Shown in pieces: positions 24,017 through 32,207 of a DNA stretch of 64,000 nt. Origin of the DNA: Planctomycetota bacterium (GTDB lineage: Bacteria > Planctomycetota > Planctomycetia > Pirellulales > Lacipirellulaceae); assembly GCA_029781135.1 (NCBI GenBank), contig JAKOXH010000066.1, forward strand, positions 1 to 64,000, read 5' to 3'. The first letter of the stretch is position 1. The number at the start of each line of letters is the position of its first letter. The position numbers and the translations under genes were made by a program. Below the pieces are notes generated by a model that saw only the letters and a program-made list of their open reading frames with translations, was not told the origin of the DNA and made no database searches.

Positions 24017-25237
24017 ATGCCCCTCACCCTGGCCGATACGCTGCCTGCCGAAACGAATGAGCGCGAGTATTTGTGGACGCTCAACTTTGGTCCGCAGCAC
24101 CCGGCCACGCACACGACGTTGCGGCTCGTGCTCACGCTCGACGGCGAGAAGGTCGTCGATGCGGTGCCGCACATTGGGTATCTGCACAGCGGGTTCGAGA
24201 AGCTCGGCGAGCATCTGGATTTCAACCAGTACGTCACGATCGTCGACCGGATGAATTACATTTCGCCGATCGCGAATGAAATCTCTTGGCATCATGCGGT
24301 CGAGAAGTTGCTGGGCATCGAACTGACGCCGCGGTGCAAGTACCTGCGGACGATCATGGGCGAGTTGATGCGGCTGCACGACCACTTGCTCAACGTCGGT
24401 ACCGCCGCGCTCGATTTGGGGGCGTTCACGGCGTTTCTGTACGGCTTCCAGCAGCGCGAGAATATCAACGACCTCGTGGAATATGCCTCGGGCCAACGGT
24501 TCCACGCGAGCTACACGCGAGTCGGCGGCGTAATGTTCGATGTAAATAACGCCTGGGTCGAGCGCGTGCGGAAGTTCATTAAAGGGATGCCGGCGACGCT
24601 GGCGGAAGTCGATAATCTGCTCACGCGCAACCGGATTTTCATTGACCGCACCAAGGGAATCGGCGTTTTGAACAAGGCGGATGCGATCAATTACGGGGCG
24701 ACCGGGCCAATCGCCCGGGCCAGTGGCGTGGTGCGTGATTTACGCAAGGACGAGCCGTATTTGGCCTACAACGATTTCGATTTCAAGGTCGTGTGTGCCG
24801 AAGGTGGCGACTGCTACGCTCGCTATCTGGTGCGGATGCAGGAAATGGCCGAGAGCCTGAAGATCATCGAGCAGGCGATTGAGAATATTCCGGCCGGGCC
24901 GGTGAATATCGATGTGGTATCGGACGCCGTGTTGCCGGCAAAGCCGTCGGTCTATCGCAGCATTGAGGGTTTGATCCAGCACTTCGAAGTGTTGATGCCG
25001 AACCGCGGCTACGAAGTGCCGTGCGAAGAGATTTACGCGGCCACGGAAGCGCCGAACGGCGAACTTGGGTTCTACATCGTGGCCGACGGGAACCCGCGGG
25101 CCTACCGAGCACGTACGCGGCCGCCATCGTTCATCCACTTTGCAATGTTCCCGCACATGATCCGCGGGTACCAGTTGAGCGACGTCGTGGCGGTGCTGGG
25201 AAGCATTAACATTATCGCGGCGGAATTGGATCGTTGA
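24017..25237 (+). CDS. nuoD: NADH-quinone oxidoreductase subunit D
   Basis: A 406-aa peripheral subunit of the 49-kDa family, which forms the quinone site with NuoB. The ATG at 24017 (MPLTLADTLPAET) is chosen over a frame start at 23927 that reads through a palindrome. Conserved motifs are LNFGPQHPATHTTLRL, IGYLHSGFEKLGE (including the quinone-site His), DRMNYISPI and YGATGPIARASG. The C-terminus reads GSINIIAAELDR, where the family commonly has D-I/P-V-x-G-E-V-D-R; this is a mild departure. No Shine-Dalgarno sequence is seen. Confidence 0.96.
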   Translation: MPLTLADTLPAETNEREYLWTLNFGPQHPATHTTLRLVLTLDGEKVVDAVPHIGYLHSGFEKLGEHLDFNQYVTIVDRMNYISPIANEISWHHAVEKLLGIELTPRCKYLRTIMGELMRLHDHLLNVGTAALDLGAFTAFLYGFQQRENINDLVEYASGQRFHASYTRVGGVMFDVNNAWVERVRKFIKGMPATLAEVDNLLTRNRIFIDRTKGIGVLNKADAINYGATGPIARASGVVRDLRKDEPYLAYNDFDFKVVCAEGGDCYARYLVRMQEMAESLKIIEQAIENIPAGPVNIDVVSDAVLPAKPSVYRSIEGLIQHFEVLMPNRGYEVPCEEIYAATEAPNGELGFYIVADGNPRAYRARTRPPSFIHFAMFPHMIRGYQLSDVVAVLGSINIIAAELDR

Positions 25238-25245
25238 ACGAATGA

Positions 25246-25338
25246 ATTTGAACCACAAAGGCACAAAGGACACAAAGAGGGCGTTAGAAATCACCCAAAA
25301 CATATTCTTCGTGCACTTCGTGCCTTCGTGGTGAAATT
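25246..25338. repeat. Palindrome of ACAAAGG/ACGAAG units between nuoD and nuoE
   Basis: The left arm is GAACCACAAAGGCACAAAGG then ACACAAAGAG. The right arm is TTCTTCGTGCACTTCGTGCC then TTCGTGGTGAAATT. It ends five bases before the nuoE start. It is the same family as the inner arms of the nuoF-nuoG element. Confidence 0.85.
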
Positions 25339-25342
25339 AAAA

Positions 25343-25816
25343 ATGGCTGTATTAACGGAAGAAATTCGAAATCGCATTCGGGCCGAGTTTCCGAAGTATC
25401 CGAACCGGCGAGCAGTCACGCTGCCGGCGCTGCACATTGTGCACGAGGCGCAGCGGGCCGTTTCGCCCGAGGCGATGAAGGAAATTGCGGAACTGTTGGA
25501 ACTCCACCCGGCGGAAGTGGCCGACACGATGTCGTTTTACGGATTCTTCCGCACGCCCGATCGGCCGCTGGGCACAAAGCGCGTGTGGGTGTGCCGCAGC
25601 CTGTCGTGCATGCTACGCGGTGGTGAAGAATTGTTGGCAGATTTGACCAAACGCCTGAACTCGAATGTCGGCGGCACAACCGCCGATGGTAACGTAACGC
25701 TCGAGTTTGCCGAGTGCCTGGGCGCCTGCGAACAGGCGCCGTGCATCCTGGTGAACGACGAGTGCCACGGGAATCAGACGCAAGACTCAGTACTGAAACT
25801 GATTGAAAACAAGTGA
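25343..25816 (+). CDS. nuoE: NADH-quinone oxidoreductase subunit E
   Basis: A 157-aa [2Fe-2S] subunit (24-kDa family) that carries cluster N1a. The ATG at 25343 gives MAVLTEEIRNRIRAEFPKYP; a GTG at 25328 lies within the palindrome. The four cluster ligands are in VCRSLSCML (C-x4-C) and CLGACEQAPC (the two Cys of CLGAC, C-x3-C). The N-terminal helical part holds PNRRAVTLPALHIVHEAQ and FYGFFRT. It pairs with NuoF in the NADH dehydrogenase module. Confidence 0.95.
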   Translation: MAVLTEEIRNRIRAEFPKYPNRRAVTLPALHIVHEAQRAVSPEAMKEIAELLELHPAEVADTMSFYGFFRTPDRPLGTKRVWVCRSLSCMLRGGEELLADLTKRLNSNVGGTTADGNVTLEFAECLGACEQAPCILVNDECHGNQTQDSVLKLIENK

Positions 25817-25822
25817 TTGAAT

Positions 25823-25910
25823 AAGGATGGAGGATGCGGGATGCAGGGGTGAGGGATAAAACTTGATTGCCTTGTCCCTGCCCCCCGCATCCCGAATCCT
25901 CCATCCTCCA
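25823..25910. repeat. Palindrome of 7-bp units (GGATGNN) between nuoE and nuoF
   Basis: The left arm is GGATGGA-GGATGCG-GGATGCA-GGGGTGA-GGGATAA. The right arm is the inverse series ending CGCATCC-CGAATCC-TCCATCC-TCC. The nuoF ATG follows seven bases after the right arm. Any ribosome binding site would have to lie in the hairpin. Confidence 0.85.
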
Positions 25911-25916
25911 AGCAAT

Positions 25917-27251
25917 ATGCCCCGGTTCGAACCTGTACTTTTGAAGCGAATCGACAAGCCGAACAGCGCGGCGCTGGCTGGCTATCGGGCCGATGGCGGC
26001 TACACGGCGCTCAAGAAAGCGCTGGCGATGGCGCCCGATGACGTGACCAATTTGGTCAAGGACTCGGGCCTGCGCGGCCGCGGCGGGGCGGGCTTCTCGG
26101 CCGGGGCGAAGTGGAGCTTCCTGCCCAAGAACCATCCTGGGCCGATCTACTTGTGCGTGAACGCCGACGAGAGCGAGCCGGGCACGTTCAACAACCGTAT
26201 CCTCATGGAGCAGGATCCGCACCAACTGCTCGAAGGCATCGCGATTGCCTGCCACGCGATTCGGTCGAATGCCGCGTACATTTATTTGCGTTACGAGTAT
26301 GGTCGCAGCTATCGCGTGCTGGATGCGGCCATCAAGGAATGCTACGCCGCCGGGCTGCTGGGTGAGAACATTTTGGGCACCGGCTTCAAACTCGATGTGC
26401 GTTTGCACCGCGGTGCCGGGGCCTACATCTGCGGTGAAGAAACGGGTTTGATTGAAAGCCTGGAAGGCAAGCGTGCCTGGCCGCGCATCAAGCCGCCGTA
26501 CCCGGCGATTGAGGGTTTGTTCCGCAAGCCGACGATCGTGAACAACGTGGAAACGCTCTGCTGCGTGACGCACATTCTCACGCGCGGCGTCGAGTGGTTC
26601 AAATCGATGGGCGTGCCGCCCGACCCAAACAACAAGCGCGACCAGGGCAGCTACGGGCCGAAGTTGTATTGCATCAGTGGCCACGTGAATAAGCCCTGCT
26701 GCGTCGAACTGCCGCTGGGCGTGATGGCGCGGGAACTGATCGATGTGCACGGCGGCGGCGTGTGGAAGGGCCGCAAGGCAAAAGCCGTGGTGCCGGGCGG
26801 CATCAGCATGGGCTTTTTGTCGGCCAACGAACTCGATACGAAGCTCGACTTCGAAGGGCCGGGCAAAGTCGGCTGCTTGGGCCTGGGAACAGCGGCGGTT
26901 GTCGTCATCGACGATCAAACGAGCATGGTCGACGTGCTCTACAACTGTTGCCGCTTCATGTCGCACGAATCGTGCGGCCAGTGCACGCCCTGTCGCGAAG
27001 GCACGGCCTGGATGACCAAGATTTTGGAGCGCATTCGCACTGGCCGCGGCAAATTGGAGGATATCGATTTGCTGTACGAAGTGGCCAACTCGATGGGCAT
27101 CATCCCCGGCACGACGATTTGCGGCCTCGCCGACGGCGCCGCCTGGCCGGTGAAGAACGCGGTGACGAAATTCCGCGGCGAGTTCGAGGAGTATATCCGC
27201 AGTGGGCGCAGTTCAATAACACCGGCCCAACAATTGATGGCCGCACATTGA
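25917..27251 (+). CDS. nuoF: NADH-quinone oxidoreductase subunit F
   Basis: A 444-aa subunit (51-kDa family) that binds NADH, FMN and [4Fe-4S] cluster N3. The ATG at 25917 (MPRFEPVLLKR) is chosen over 25863, whose first 18 residues come from the palindrome. Motifs: FMN/NADH site RGRGGAGFSAGAKWSFLP, then NADESEPGTF, GAGAYICGEETGLIESLEG, and N3 ligands ESCGQCTPCREG with the fourth Cys in GTTICGLADG. The end of the gene runs into a nested palindrome before nuoG. Confidence 0.97.
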   Translation: MPRFEPVLLKRIDKPNSAALAGYRADGGYTALKKALAMAPDDVTNLVKDSGLRGRGGAGFSAGAKWSFLPKNHPGPIYLCVNADESEPGTFNNRILMEQDPHQLLEGIAIACHAIRSNAAYIYLRYEYGRSYRVLDAAIKECYAAGLLGENILGTGFKLDVRLHRGAGAYICGEETGLIESLEGKRAWPRIKPPYPAIEGLFRKPTIVNNVETLCCVTHILTRGVEWFKSMGVPPDPNNKRDQGSYGPKLYCISGHVNKPCCVELPLGVMARELIDVHGGGVWKGRKAKAVVPGGISMGFLSANELDTKLDFEGPGKVGCLGLGTAAVVVIDDQTSMVDVLYNCCRFMSHESCGQCTPCREGTAWMTKILERIRTGRGKLEDIDLLYEVANSMGIIPGTTICGLADGAAWPVKNAVTKFRGEFEEYIRSGRSSITPAQQLMAAH

Positions 27252-27275
27252 TGGTGAAAATGGGATTGAGAAGAA

Positions 27276-27534
27276 TCTCACGCAAAGGCGCGAAGGCGCA
27301 AAGAAAACAGCTCAACGACAAAGCAAGAAGTTGAACCACGAAGGACACGAAGGTCACGAAGAGGGCGGGAGAGCGAGGATTCACTTGGCCATGTGTTTTG
27401 ATATTCGTATTGAATCAAATGCATTAGCATCGTTTACATTCAGATAAATAAAATAAAGGTTCTTCGTGCTCTTCGTGTCCTTTGTGGTTCAACTTCACGG
27501 CCTTTCCTTTGCGCCTTAGCGCCTTTGCATGAGA
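27276..27534. repeat. Nested double palindrome in the nuoF-nuoG gap
   Basis: Outer arms: 27276-27307 (CGCAAAGGCGCGAAGGCGCA) and 27501-27534 (TTTGCGCCTTAGCGCCTTTG). Inner arms: 27331-27363 (TTGAACCACGAAGGACACGA) and 27460-27492 (TCGTGTCCTTTGTGGTTCAA). The 96-bp centre is AT-rich. The whole makes a cruciform-like structure of about 260 bp and fills most of the gap. Confidence 0.85.
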
Positions 27535-27566
27535 CGGAATTACGATTGAGATGATCGTGGTGTTCA

Positions 27567-29198
27567 ATGCCAACGGTATATGTAAATAACCAGCCGGTCG
27601 AGTTTGGGGCCGAGGAGCGGCTCAATTGCGTGCAGGCGGCCCAGCGCGCCGGCGTGGAGATTCCGCACTATTGTTGGCATCGCGCGCTGTCGGTGGTGGC
27701 TAGTTGCCGGATGTGCCTGGTCGAAGTCGGTCAAAAGAAGCCGGACGGCGCCATCGCCATGCAGCCGAAGCTGATTCCCGGCTGCCAGACGCCGGTAACC
27801 GACGGCATGGTGATCGTCTCGGATAGCGACAAGGTGAAGGCGGCCCAAAAAGCGACGCTCGAATATCTGCTGCTCGATCATCCGCTCGATTGCCCCACCT
27901 GCGACCAGGCCGGCGAATGCTATTTGCAAGATTACAGTTTCCGCTACGGCCGCGGCTACAGCCGGCTACAGGAGCCGAAAGAACAGCCGCCCGATAAGAC
28001 CTACATCGGCGACCAGATTACGCTGTTCACCGACCGCTGCATCCTGTGCAGCCGGTGCGTGCGGTTCACGCGTGAGATCAGCGGCACGGCCGAACTGCAG
28101 ATCATCAACCGCGGCAACCATGCGGAGATCGATATCTTCCCGGACGAACCGTGTAATAACAAGCTGGCCGGCAACGTGGTCGATTTGTGCCCGGTCGGCG
28201 CGCTGTGCAGCAAGGACTTCTTGTACAAGCAGCGCGTGTGGTGGCTGAAAACGGCCAATAGCGTTTGCCCGAACTGCAGCACCGGCTGCAGCATTTTTGT
28301 CGACGAATGTGAGGATCGCGTATACCGCTTGCGGCCGCGGTACAATCCGCGGGCCCAGGGCGACTTCATGTGCGATGAAGGCCGGTTTGGCTGGAAATAT
28401 GTGCATGGCGACGAGCGGTTGCATTTGCCCGTGCAGCGCGACGGTGGTGCGGCCGTTTCGCACGATTGGGATGTCGTGCTGCCGGCGGCGCGCACCGCGC
28501 TGGCGGAAGCGGCCAAACGTGGCGAAATCGCGGCCGTACTGTCGCCGTGGATGACACTGGAAGAAGCGTACCTACTCGTGAGCTATTTGAAGTCGCTGAC
28601 TTCGAAGCTGTCGCTCGCGGTGGCCCCCGTCCGCACCGTGGGCGAGGACGACAAGTATCCGAAGGACGTTCACGGCCGGACAATGGAGCCTACCAAATTC
28701 ACGATTCGGGCGGAGAAGTGCCCGAACCGTCGGGGCGTCGAGATGATTCTGCAACACTTCGCCGGCAGCGTGATGCCCATGGGCGATGTGTTGGGCCGGG
28801 CCAGCAGCGGCGCGTTCACGGCAATGTATTTGGTGGGGGGCGACCCGCAAGGGTGGATCAACGAAGTCCAGGCGGCTGCACTCGATAAAGTGAACACGGT
28901 CATCGTGCAAGACATTCTGCCCTCGCCGGCTAGCCAGCGAGCGAAGGTCGTGTTGGCGGGCGGCTCGTTCGCCGAGCGCGAGGGCACGTTCGTCAACCAT
29001 GCGGGCTTGGCCCAATCGATTCACCGGGCGATCCGTTCGCCGGGCGAAGGGCGACCCGACGGGCGAATTTTGTGGGACTTGGCCGAGCGGCGTGGCTTAT
29101 TTAGTGCAGCGGCCGTCCGCCGCGAGATGGCAGACCAAGTACCGGCGCTCAAACCCTTGTTGGATGCGGAGCTCGGTGAGTTAGGCATTAAGTTGTAA
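27567..29198 (+). CDS. nuoG: NADH-quinone oxidoreductase subunit G
   Basis: A 543-aa subunit (75-kDa family), the main electron wire of the peripheral arm. Residues 1-80 are a [2Fe-2S] domain (N1b; CWHRALSVVASCRMCLVEVG and PGCQTPV). N5 follows (HPLDCPTCDQAGEC), then N4 (TDRCILCSRCVRFTRE and CPVGAL). The molybdopterin-oxidoreductase-like part begins VCPNCSTGCSI and has the fourth Cys 27 residues after the third (C-x2-C-x3-C-x27-C), the ligands of the off-pathway cluster N7 found only in some bacteria. That part is short: the protein is much smaller than the 780-900 aa of Thermus or E. coli, so most of the vestigial molybdopterin domain is missing. Confidence 0.95.
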   Translation: MPTVYVNNQPVEFGAEERLNCVQAAQRAGVEIPHYCWHRALSVVASCRMCLVEVGQKKPDGAIAMQPKLIPGCQTPVTDGMVIVSDSDKVKAAQKATLEYLLLDHPLDCPTCDQAGECYLQDYSFRYGRGYSRLQEPKEQPPDKTYIGDQITLFTDRCILCSRCVRFTREISGTAELQIINRGNHAEIDIFPDEPCNNKLAGNVVDLCPVGALCSKDFLYKQRVWWLKTANSVCPNCSTGCSIFVDECEDRVYRLRPRYNPRAQGDFMCDEGRFGWKYVHGDERLHLPVQRDGGAAVSHDWDVVLPAARTALAEAAKRGEIAAVLSPWMTLEEAYLLVSYLKSLTSKLSLAVAPVRTVGEDDKYPKDVHGRTMEPTKFTIRAEKCPNRRGVEMILQHFAGSVMPMGDVLGRASSGAFTAMYLVGGDPQGWINEVQAAALDKVNTVIVQDILPSPASQRAKVVLAGGSFAEREGTFVNHAGLAQSIHRAIRSPGEGRPDGRILWDLAERRGLFSAAAVRREMADQVPALKPLLDAELGELGIKL

Positions 29199-29210
29199 AG
29201 TCATTCCCAC

Positions 29211-29230
29211 GCCGACGGCTTGCCGTCGGC
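29211..29230. repeat. Short perfect hairpin between nuoG and nuoH
   Basis: GCCGACGGC, TT, GCCGTCGGC. A perfect 9-bp stem lies in the 68-bp gap, followed by TATAAT at 29251-29256. It may be a single REP-like unit. Confidence 0.7.
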
Positions 29231-29266
29231 TTGGCACGAATACAACTATATATAATCCTCGCCTCG

Positions 29267-30412
29267 ATGAATGAAATTGTCATAACGCTGATTACGATCG
29301 CCGTGGTGATCGGGGGCATCCTCGGGGCCTGCATGTATTTGGTGCTGGCCGAGCGGAAGGTTTCCGCTTGGATGCAGGACCGGATGGGGCCGAACCGCGT
29401 CGGGCCGTATGGGCTCATTCAGCCAGTGGCCGATGCGATCAAGATTGTGCTCAAGGAAGGCGTGATTCCCGCCCATGTCGATAAGGCGCTGTTTCTCATC
29501 GCCCCGGCCATCAGCATGTTCACCACGATGCTGGCGTTCGCGGTCGTGCCGTTCGGACCGGTCGAACAAGCGCCGAGCTGGTTGCGATTCATCATTGCGC
29601 CGGAGGTGAACATCGGCCTAGTGTTCATCTTCGCCGTCGGCAGCCTCGCGATTTACGGCGTGATCCTGGGCGGCTGGGCGTCCAACAACAAGTACAGCGC
29701 GCTGGGGTCACTGCGGGCTAGTGCTCAAGTCATCAGTTATGAAATCCCGTTGGGAATGAGCGTGCTCGGCATCGTGCTCATGAGCGGTACGCTGGACCTC
29801 AACGAAATCCTCAATAAACAGGCGGCCGCCGGCATCCTAGGATGGAATATCTGGTTTCAGCCGCTGGCGGCGCTCATTTTCTACATCAGCTCACTGGCCG
29901 AATCGAACCGCCTACCGTTCGACCTTTCGGAGTGCGAACAGGAACTCGTCGGCGGCTACCACACCGAGTACGGCGGCCTGCGGCTCGTACTGTTCTTTCT
30001 TGGCGAATACACGCATCTCATTACCATCAGTTTCCTCACCGCGATTTTGTTCTTCGGCGGCTGGCATTTTCCCTGGATCGCGACGCCGGAAAGCACCTAC
30101 CGCTTCGCCTGGCTGGTGAAGCTCGCGGTGCTGCTGGCCAAGGTGCTATTCAGCGTCTTTTTGATCATGCTCATTCGCTGGACGATTCCGCGGTTTCGGT
30201 TCGACCAGCTCATGGAACTAACCTGGAAGGTGTTTTTTCCGCTGGCCCTTGCCAACATGGTGGCAGTTATGGTGGTGATGCAATTTGGCATGCCGCCGAT
30301 CGTGCTGCTGCCGATTTCGATTTTGTTGTTTGCCGTGTTTGGATTTTTCACAGTGACCGCCAAGCGACTGGAGCTTGCCCGTCGGCGACGTGCCTCGCTG
30401 GCGATGCGGTAG
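29267..30412 (+). CDS. nuoH: NADH-quinone oxidoreductase subunit H
   Basis: A 381-aa membrane subunit that forms the quinone cavity and the link to the proton channels. The ATG at 29267 (MNEIVITLITIAVV) starts the first of about eight transmembrane helices. Conserved stretches are AERKVSAWMQDRMGPNRVGP, GLIQPVADAIKI, EIPLGMSVLGI, and ESNRLPFDLSECEQELVGGYHTEYGG (here as NRLPFDLSECEQELVGG and YHTEYGG). The TAG stop codon is part of the GTAG that opens the REP-like pair filling the gap to nuoI. Confidence 0.96.
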   Translation: MNEIVITLITIAVVIGGILGACMYLVLAERKVSAWMQDRMGPNRVGPYGLIQPVADAIKIVLKEGVIPAHVDKALFLIAPAISMFTTMLAFAVVPFGPVEQAPSWLRFIIAPEVNIGLVFIFAVGSLAIYGVILGGWASNNKYSALGSLRASAQVISYEIPLGMSVLGIVLMSGTLDLNEILNKQAAAGILGWNIWFQPLAALIFYISSLAESNRLPFDLSECEQELVGGYHTEYGGLRLVLFFLGEYTHLITISFLTAILFFGGWHFPWIATPESTYRFAWLVKLAVLLAKVLFSVFLIMLIRWTIPRFRFDQLMELTWKVFFPLALANMVAVMVVMQFGMPPIVLLPISILLFAVFGFFTVTAKRLELARRRRASLAMR

Positions 30413-30487
30413 GTCAGGCTTTAGCCTGACCGCGACGATGTCCGACCAACCGAGTGTGGAAGAATGTCAGGCTAAAGCCTGACCTAC
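30409..30487. repeat. REP-like pair exactly between nuoH and nuoI
   Basis: GTAG at 30409-30412 (containing the nuoH stop), hairpin GTCAGGCT-TT-AGCCTGAC, a 37-nt spacer, hairpin GTCAGGCT-AA-AGCCTGAC, and CTAC at 30484-30487. The nuoI ATG follows five bases later. It has the BIME architecture with perfect stems. Confidence 0.9.
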
Positions 30488-30492
30488 GTTCG

Positions 30493-31161
30493 ATGCCCAT
30501 TAATCCTAAAGATGTGACTTGGATCAAAGAGCCGGAGATCGGCTTCTGGGAAGCGACGTTCCTGCCGGCGATCGCCAAGGGGCTCAGGATCACGCTGGGC
30601 CACGTCACCGATTACCGGCCGGTCACGCAGCAGTACCCGGAGCAGCGGCCCGTGTTGCCGCAACATTACCGCGGCGTGCACCGGCTCAATCGCGATGAAA
30701 AGGGCCGCGTCAAATGCGTGGCTTGCATGTTGTGTGCGACGGCTTGCCCGGCCAACTGCATCGCCATCGAGGCGGCGGCCGCCCCGCCCGACTGGCCCGA
30801 CCGAGACAAGTACCCTGCCGAGTTCGTGCTCGATGAACTCCGCTGCATCTATTGCGGCATGTGCGAAGAGGCGTGCCCGGTCGATGCGATCGAACTCACG
30901 CACATTTACGACATGACGGGCGAGTCCCGAGCGGCCATGGTCTTCAACAAGGACGCCCTACTCGGCATTTACGATAAGACCAAGGATAACCCGGCGGACC
31001 CGGTGCGGACCGCGCGTGGTCGTCTTGGGCCGGCATCGGAGCTGAAAAATTTGGCTACCCTGGGCCCGGCAACGACGGTCGAACGCGGTGATCGGGCGGC
31101 CACAGCCCCTTCGCCAGGGGTAATCGGTGCGCCGCCGCCGGAGACAAGGAATACGTGGTAA
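30493..31161 (+). CDS. nuoI: NADH-quinone oxidoreductase subunit I
   Basis: A 222-aa ferredoxin-like subunit carrying clusters N6a and N6b. The ATG at 30493 (MPINPKDVTWIKEPEIG) is the first after the repeat. Two 8Fe-ferredoxin motifs are clear: CVACMLCATACPANC and CIYCGMCEEACPVDA. About 55 extra residues at the C-terminus (from RTARGRLGPASE onward) are Pro/Gly/Ala-rich and not part of the family core. The start has no Shine-Dalgarno sequence. Confidence 0.95.
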   Translation: MPINPKDVTWIKEPEIGFWEATFLPAIAKGLRITLGHVTDYRPVTQQYPEQRPVLPQHYRGVHRLNRDEKGRVKCVACMLCATACPANCIAIEAAAAPPDWPDRDKYPAEFVLDELRCIYCGMCEEACPVDAIELTHIYDMTGESRAAMVFNKDALLGIYDKTKDNPADPVRTARGRLGPASELKNLATLGPATTVERGDRAATAPSPGVIGAPPPETRNTW

Positions 31162-31180
31162 TTGGCGAAGTTGGAATGGT

Positions 31181-31245
31181 CCGTAGCCGAATTCGCGAGA
31201 ATTCGGACCGCATCGATCACCGAATTCTTGTGAATTCGGTTACGG
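31181..31245. repeat. REP-like pair with GAATTC hairpins
   Basis: GTAG (31183-31186), then CCGAATTC-GCGA-GAATTCGG, a short centre, then CCGAATTC-TTGT-GAATTCGG and TTAC (a one-base variant of CTAC). The two 28-bp arms are also complementary to each other, with three mismatches. Confidence 0.85.
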
Positions 31246-31390
31246 TGGTTCGACTCCGGCTGAAGCGTTGGGAAGTTCGTTTGGACTGCCAAGGCGGCGT
31301 CGCGTGGGTTACATTTTGGGGATGTAGAAGATCAAAACGGTTTGATGGGACGGATGGGACATTGGGCGTCGCGTCGCGATTCCCAACGGA

Positions 31391-31425
31391 CTGGGGGCTC
31401 GCTTTCGGCTCGACCCCAGCCACCC
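31391..31425. repeat. Dispersed GGGGGCTCGC repeat, copy 2
   Basis: It reads CTGGGGGCTCGC, TTTC, GGCTCGACCCCAGCCACCC. Partner of 4252-4290. Confidence 0.7.
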
Positions 31426-31475
31426 GTTGGCTTGCCCTCGGCTACCATCCGTAAACAAGGAAGATTACTTCCGCA

Positions 31476-32207
31476 ATGCACTGGCTTGAGGAACATTGGC
31501 TGGGTGTCTCGCTCATTCTCATGGGCGGCGGTGTGTGGTGGTTGATGCCGCGCAGTTGGCAACTGCCGCGAATCATCGGCCTGATTACCGCTTTGGCCGG
31601 CGCCTACCTCATGTCCTGGGGCATCAAGTCGGTCGGCGGCGACCTCGGCGACACCGTCATGTTCTGGGTATTCGCGACCGGTGCGATCGCCTGTGCCATT
31701 CTGATGATTACCAACCGCAACCCGGTGTATGCCGCGTTGTGGTTTGCCTTGGCGACGCTCAATGTGTGTGGCCTGTTTTGGCTGGAGGCGGCGCCGTTCT
31801 TGGCGGCCGCCACGGTGATTGTGTATGCCGGGGCGATTGTCGTGACGTTCGTGTTCGTGATCATGCTGGCCCAACAGAGCGGGGCCACGGCGTACGACCA
31901 GCACGCGCGGCAACCGCTCTTGGCGACGCTGGCCGCGTTCCTGGTGCTCGGTCTGCTCCTCGGAATGCTGCGCGATGCGAACCCGGGCGACGTGCTGGTC
32001 GCCAAGGCTCAGTCGCCGGGAGTGACAGCGAATTTGCTTAGCCAGCCGGCCCCAGGTAAAACCCTCGACGACGACACGATGCGTGGCTTGGGGCGGTCGC
32101 TGTTTGGCGATTATCTGTTTGCCGTCGAACTGGCGGGCACATTGTTGTTGATCGCAACCATTGGCGCAATCGCGATTGCGCCGCGACGTAGCCGGGGGAC
32201 ATTATGA
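31476..32207 (+). CDS. nuoJ: NADH-quinone oxidoreductase subunit J
   Basis: A 243-aa membrane subunit. The ND6-like core begins near residue 58 (DTVMFWVFATGAIACAILMITNRNPVYAAL) and includes AAPFLAAATVIVYAGAIVVTFVFVIML, the helix with a pi-bulge region. About 50 residues precede it, with an additional hydrophobic segment (SLILMGGGVWWLM and IIGLITALAGAYLM) not present in E. coli NuoJ. The C-terminal half has a periplasmic loop and a last helix (AVELAGTLLLIATIGAIAI). It overlaps nuoK by four bases (ATGA). Confidence 0.93.
   Translation: MHWLEEHWLGVSLILMGGGVWWLMPRSWQLPRIIGLITALAGAYLMSWGIKSVGGDLGDTVMFWVFATGAIACAILMITNRNPVYAALWFALATLNVCGLFWLEAAPFLAAATVIVYAGAIVVTFVFVIMLAQQSGATAYDQHARQPLLATLAAFLVLGLLLGMLRDANPGDVLVAKAQSPGVTANLLSQPAPGKTLDDDTMRGLGRSLFGDYLFAVELAGTLLLIATIGAIAIAPRRSRGTL

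Larger units (their letters stand above)
31162..31475. other. nuoI-nuoJ gap holding two repeats
   Basis: The gap of 314 bp contains the REP-like pair at 31181-31245 and the dispersed GGGGGCTCGC repeat at 31391-31425. The AAGGAAG near 31460 may help nuoJ start. No gene was seen. Confidence 0.5.

Noticed and set aside
25416..26966. Minus-strand open frame of 516 codons across nuoE and nuoF
   Set aside because: It is antisense to two conserved complex I genes and shows no domain.
29251..29256. Perfect TATAAT before nuoH as a promoter
   Set aside because: No -35 at a suitable distance; it is only 11 bp before the start codon within an operon.
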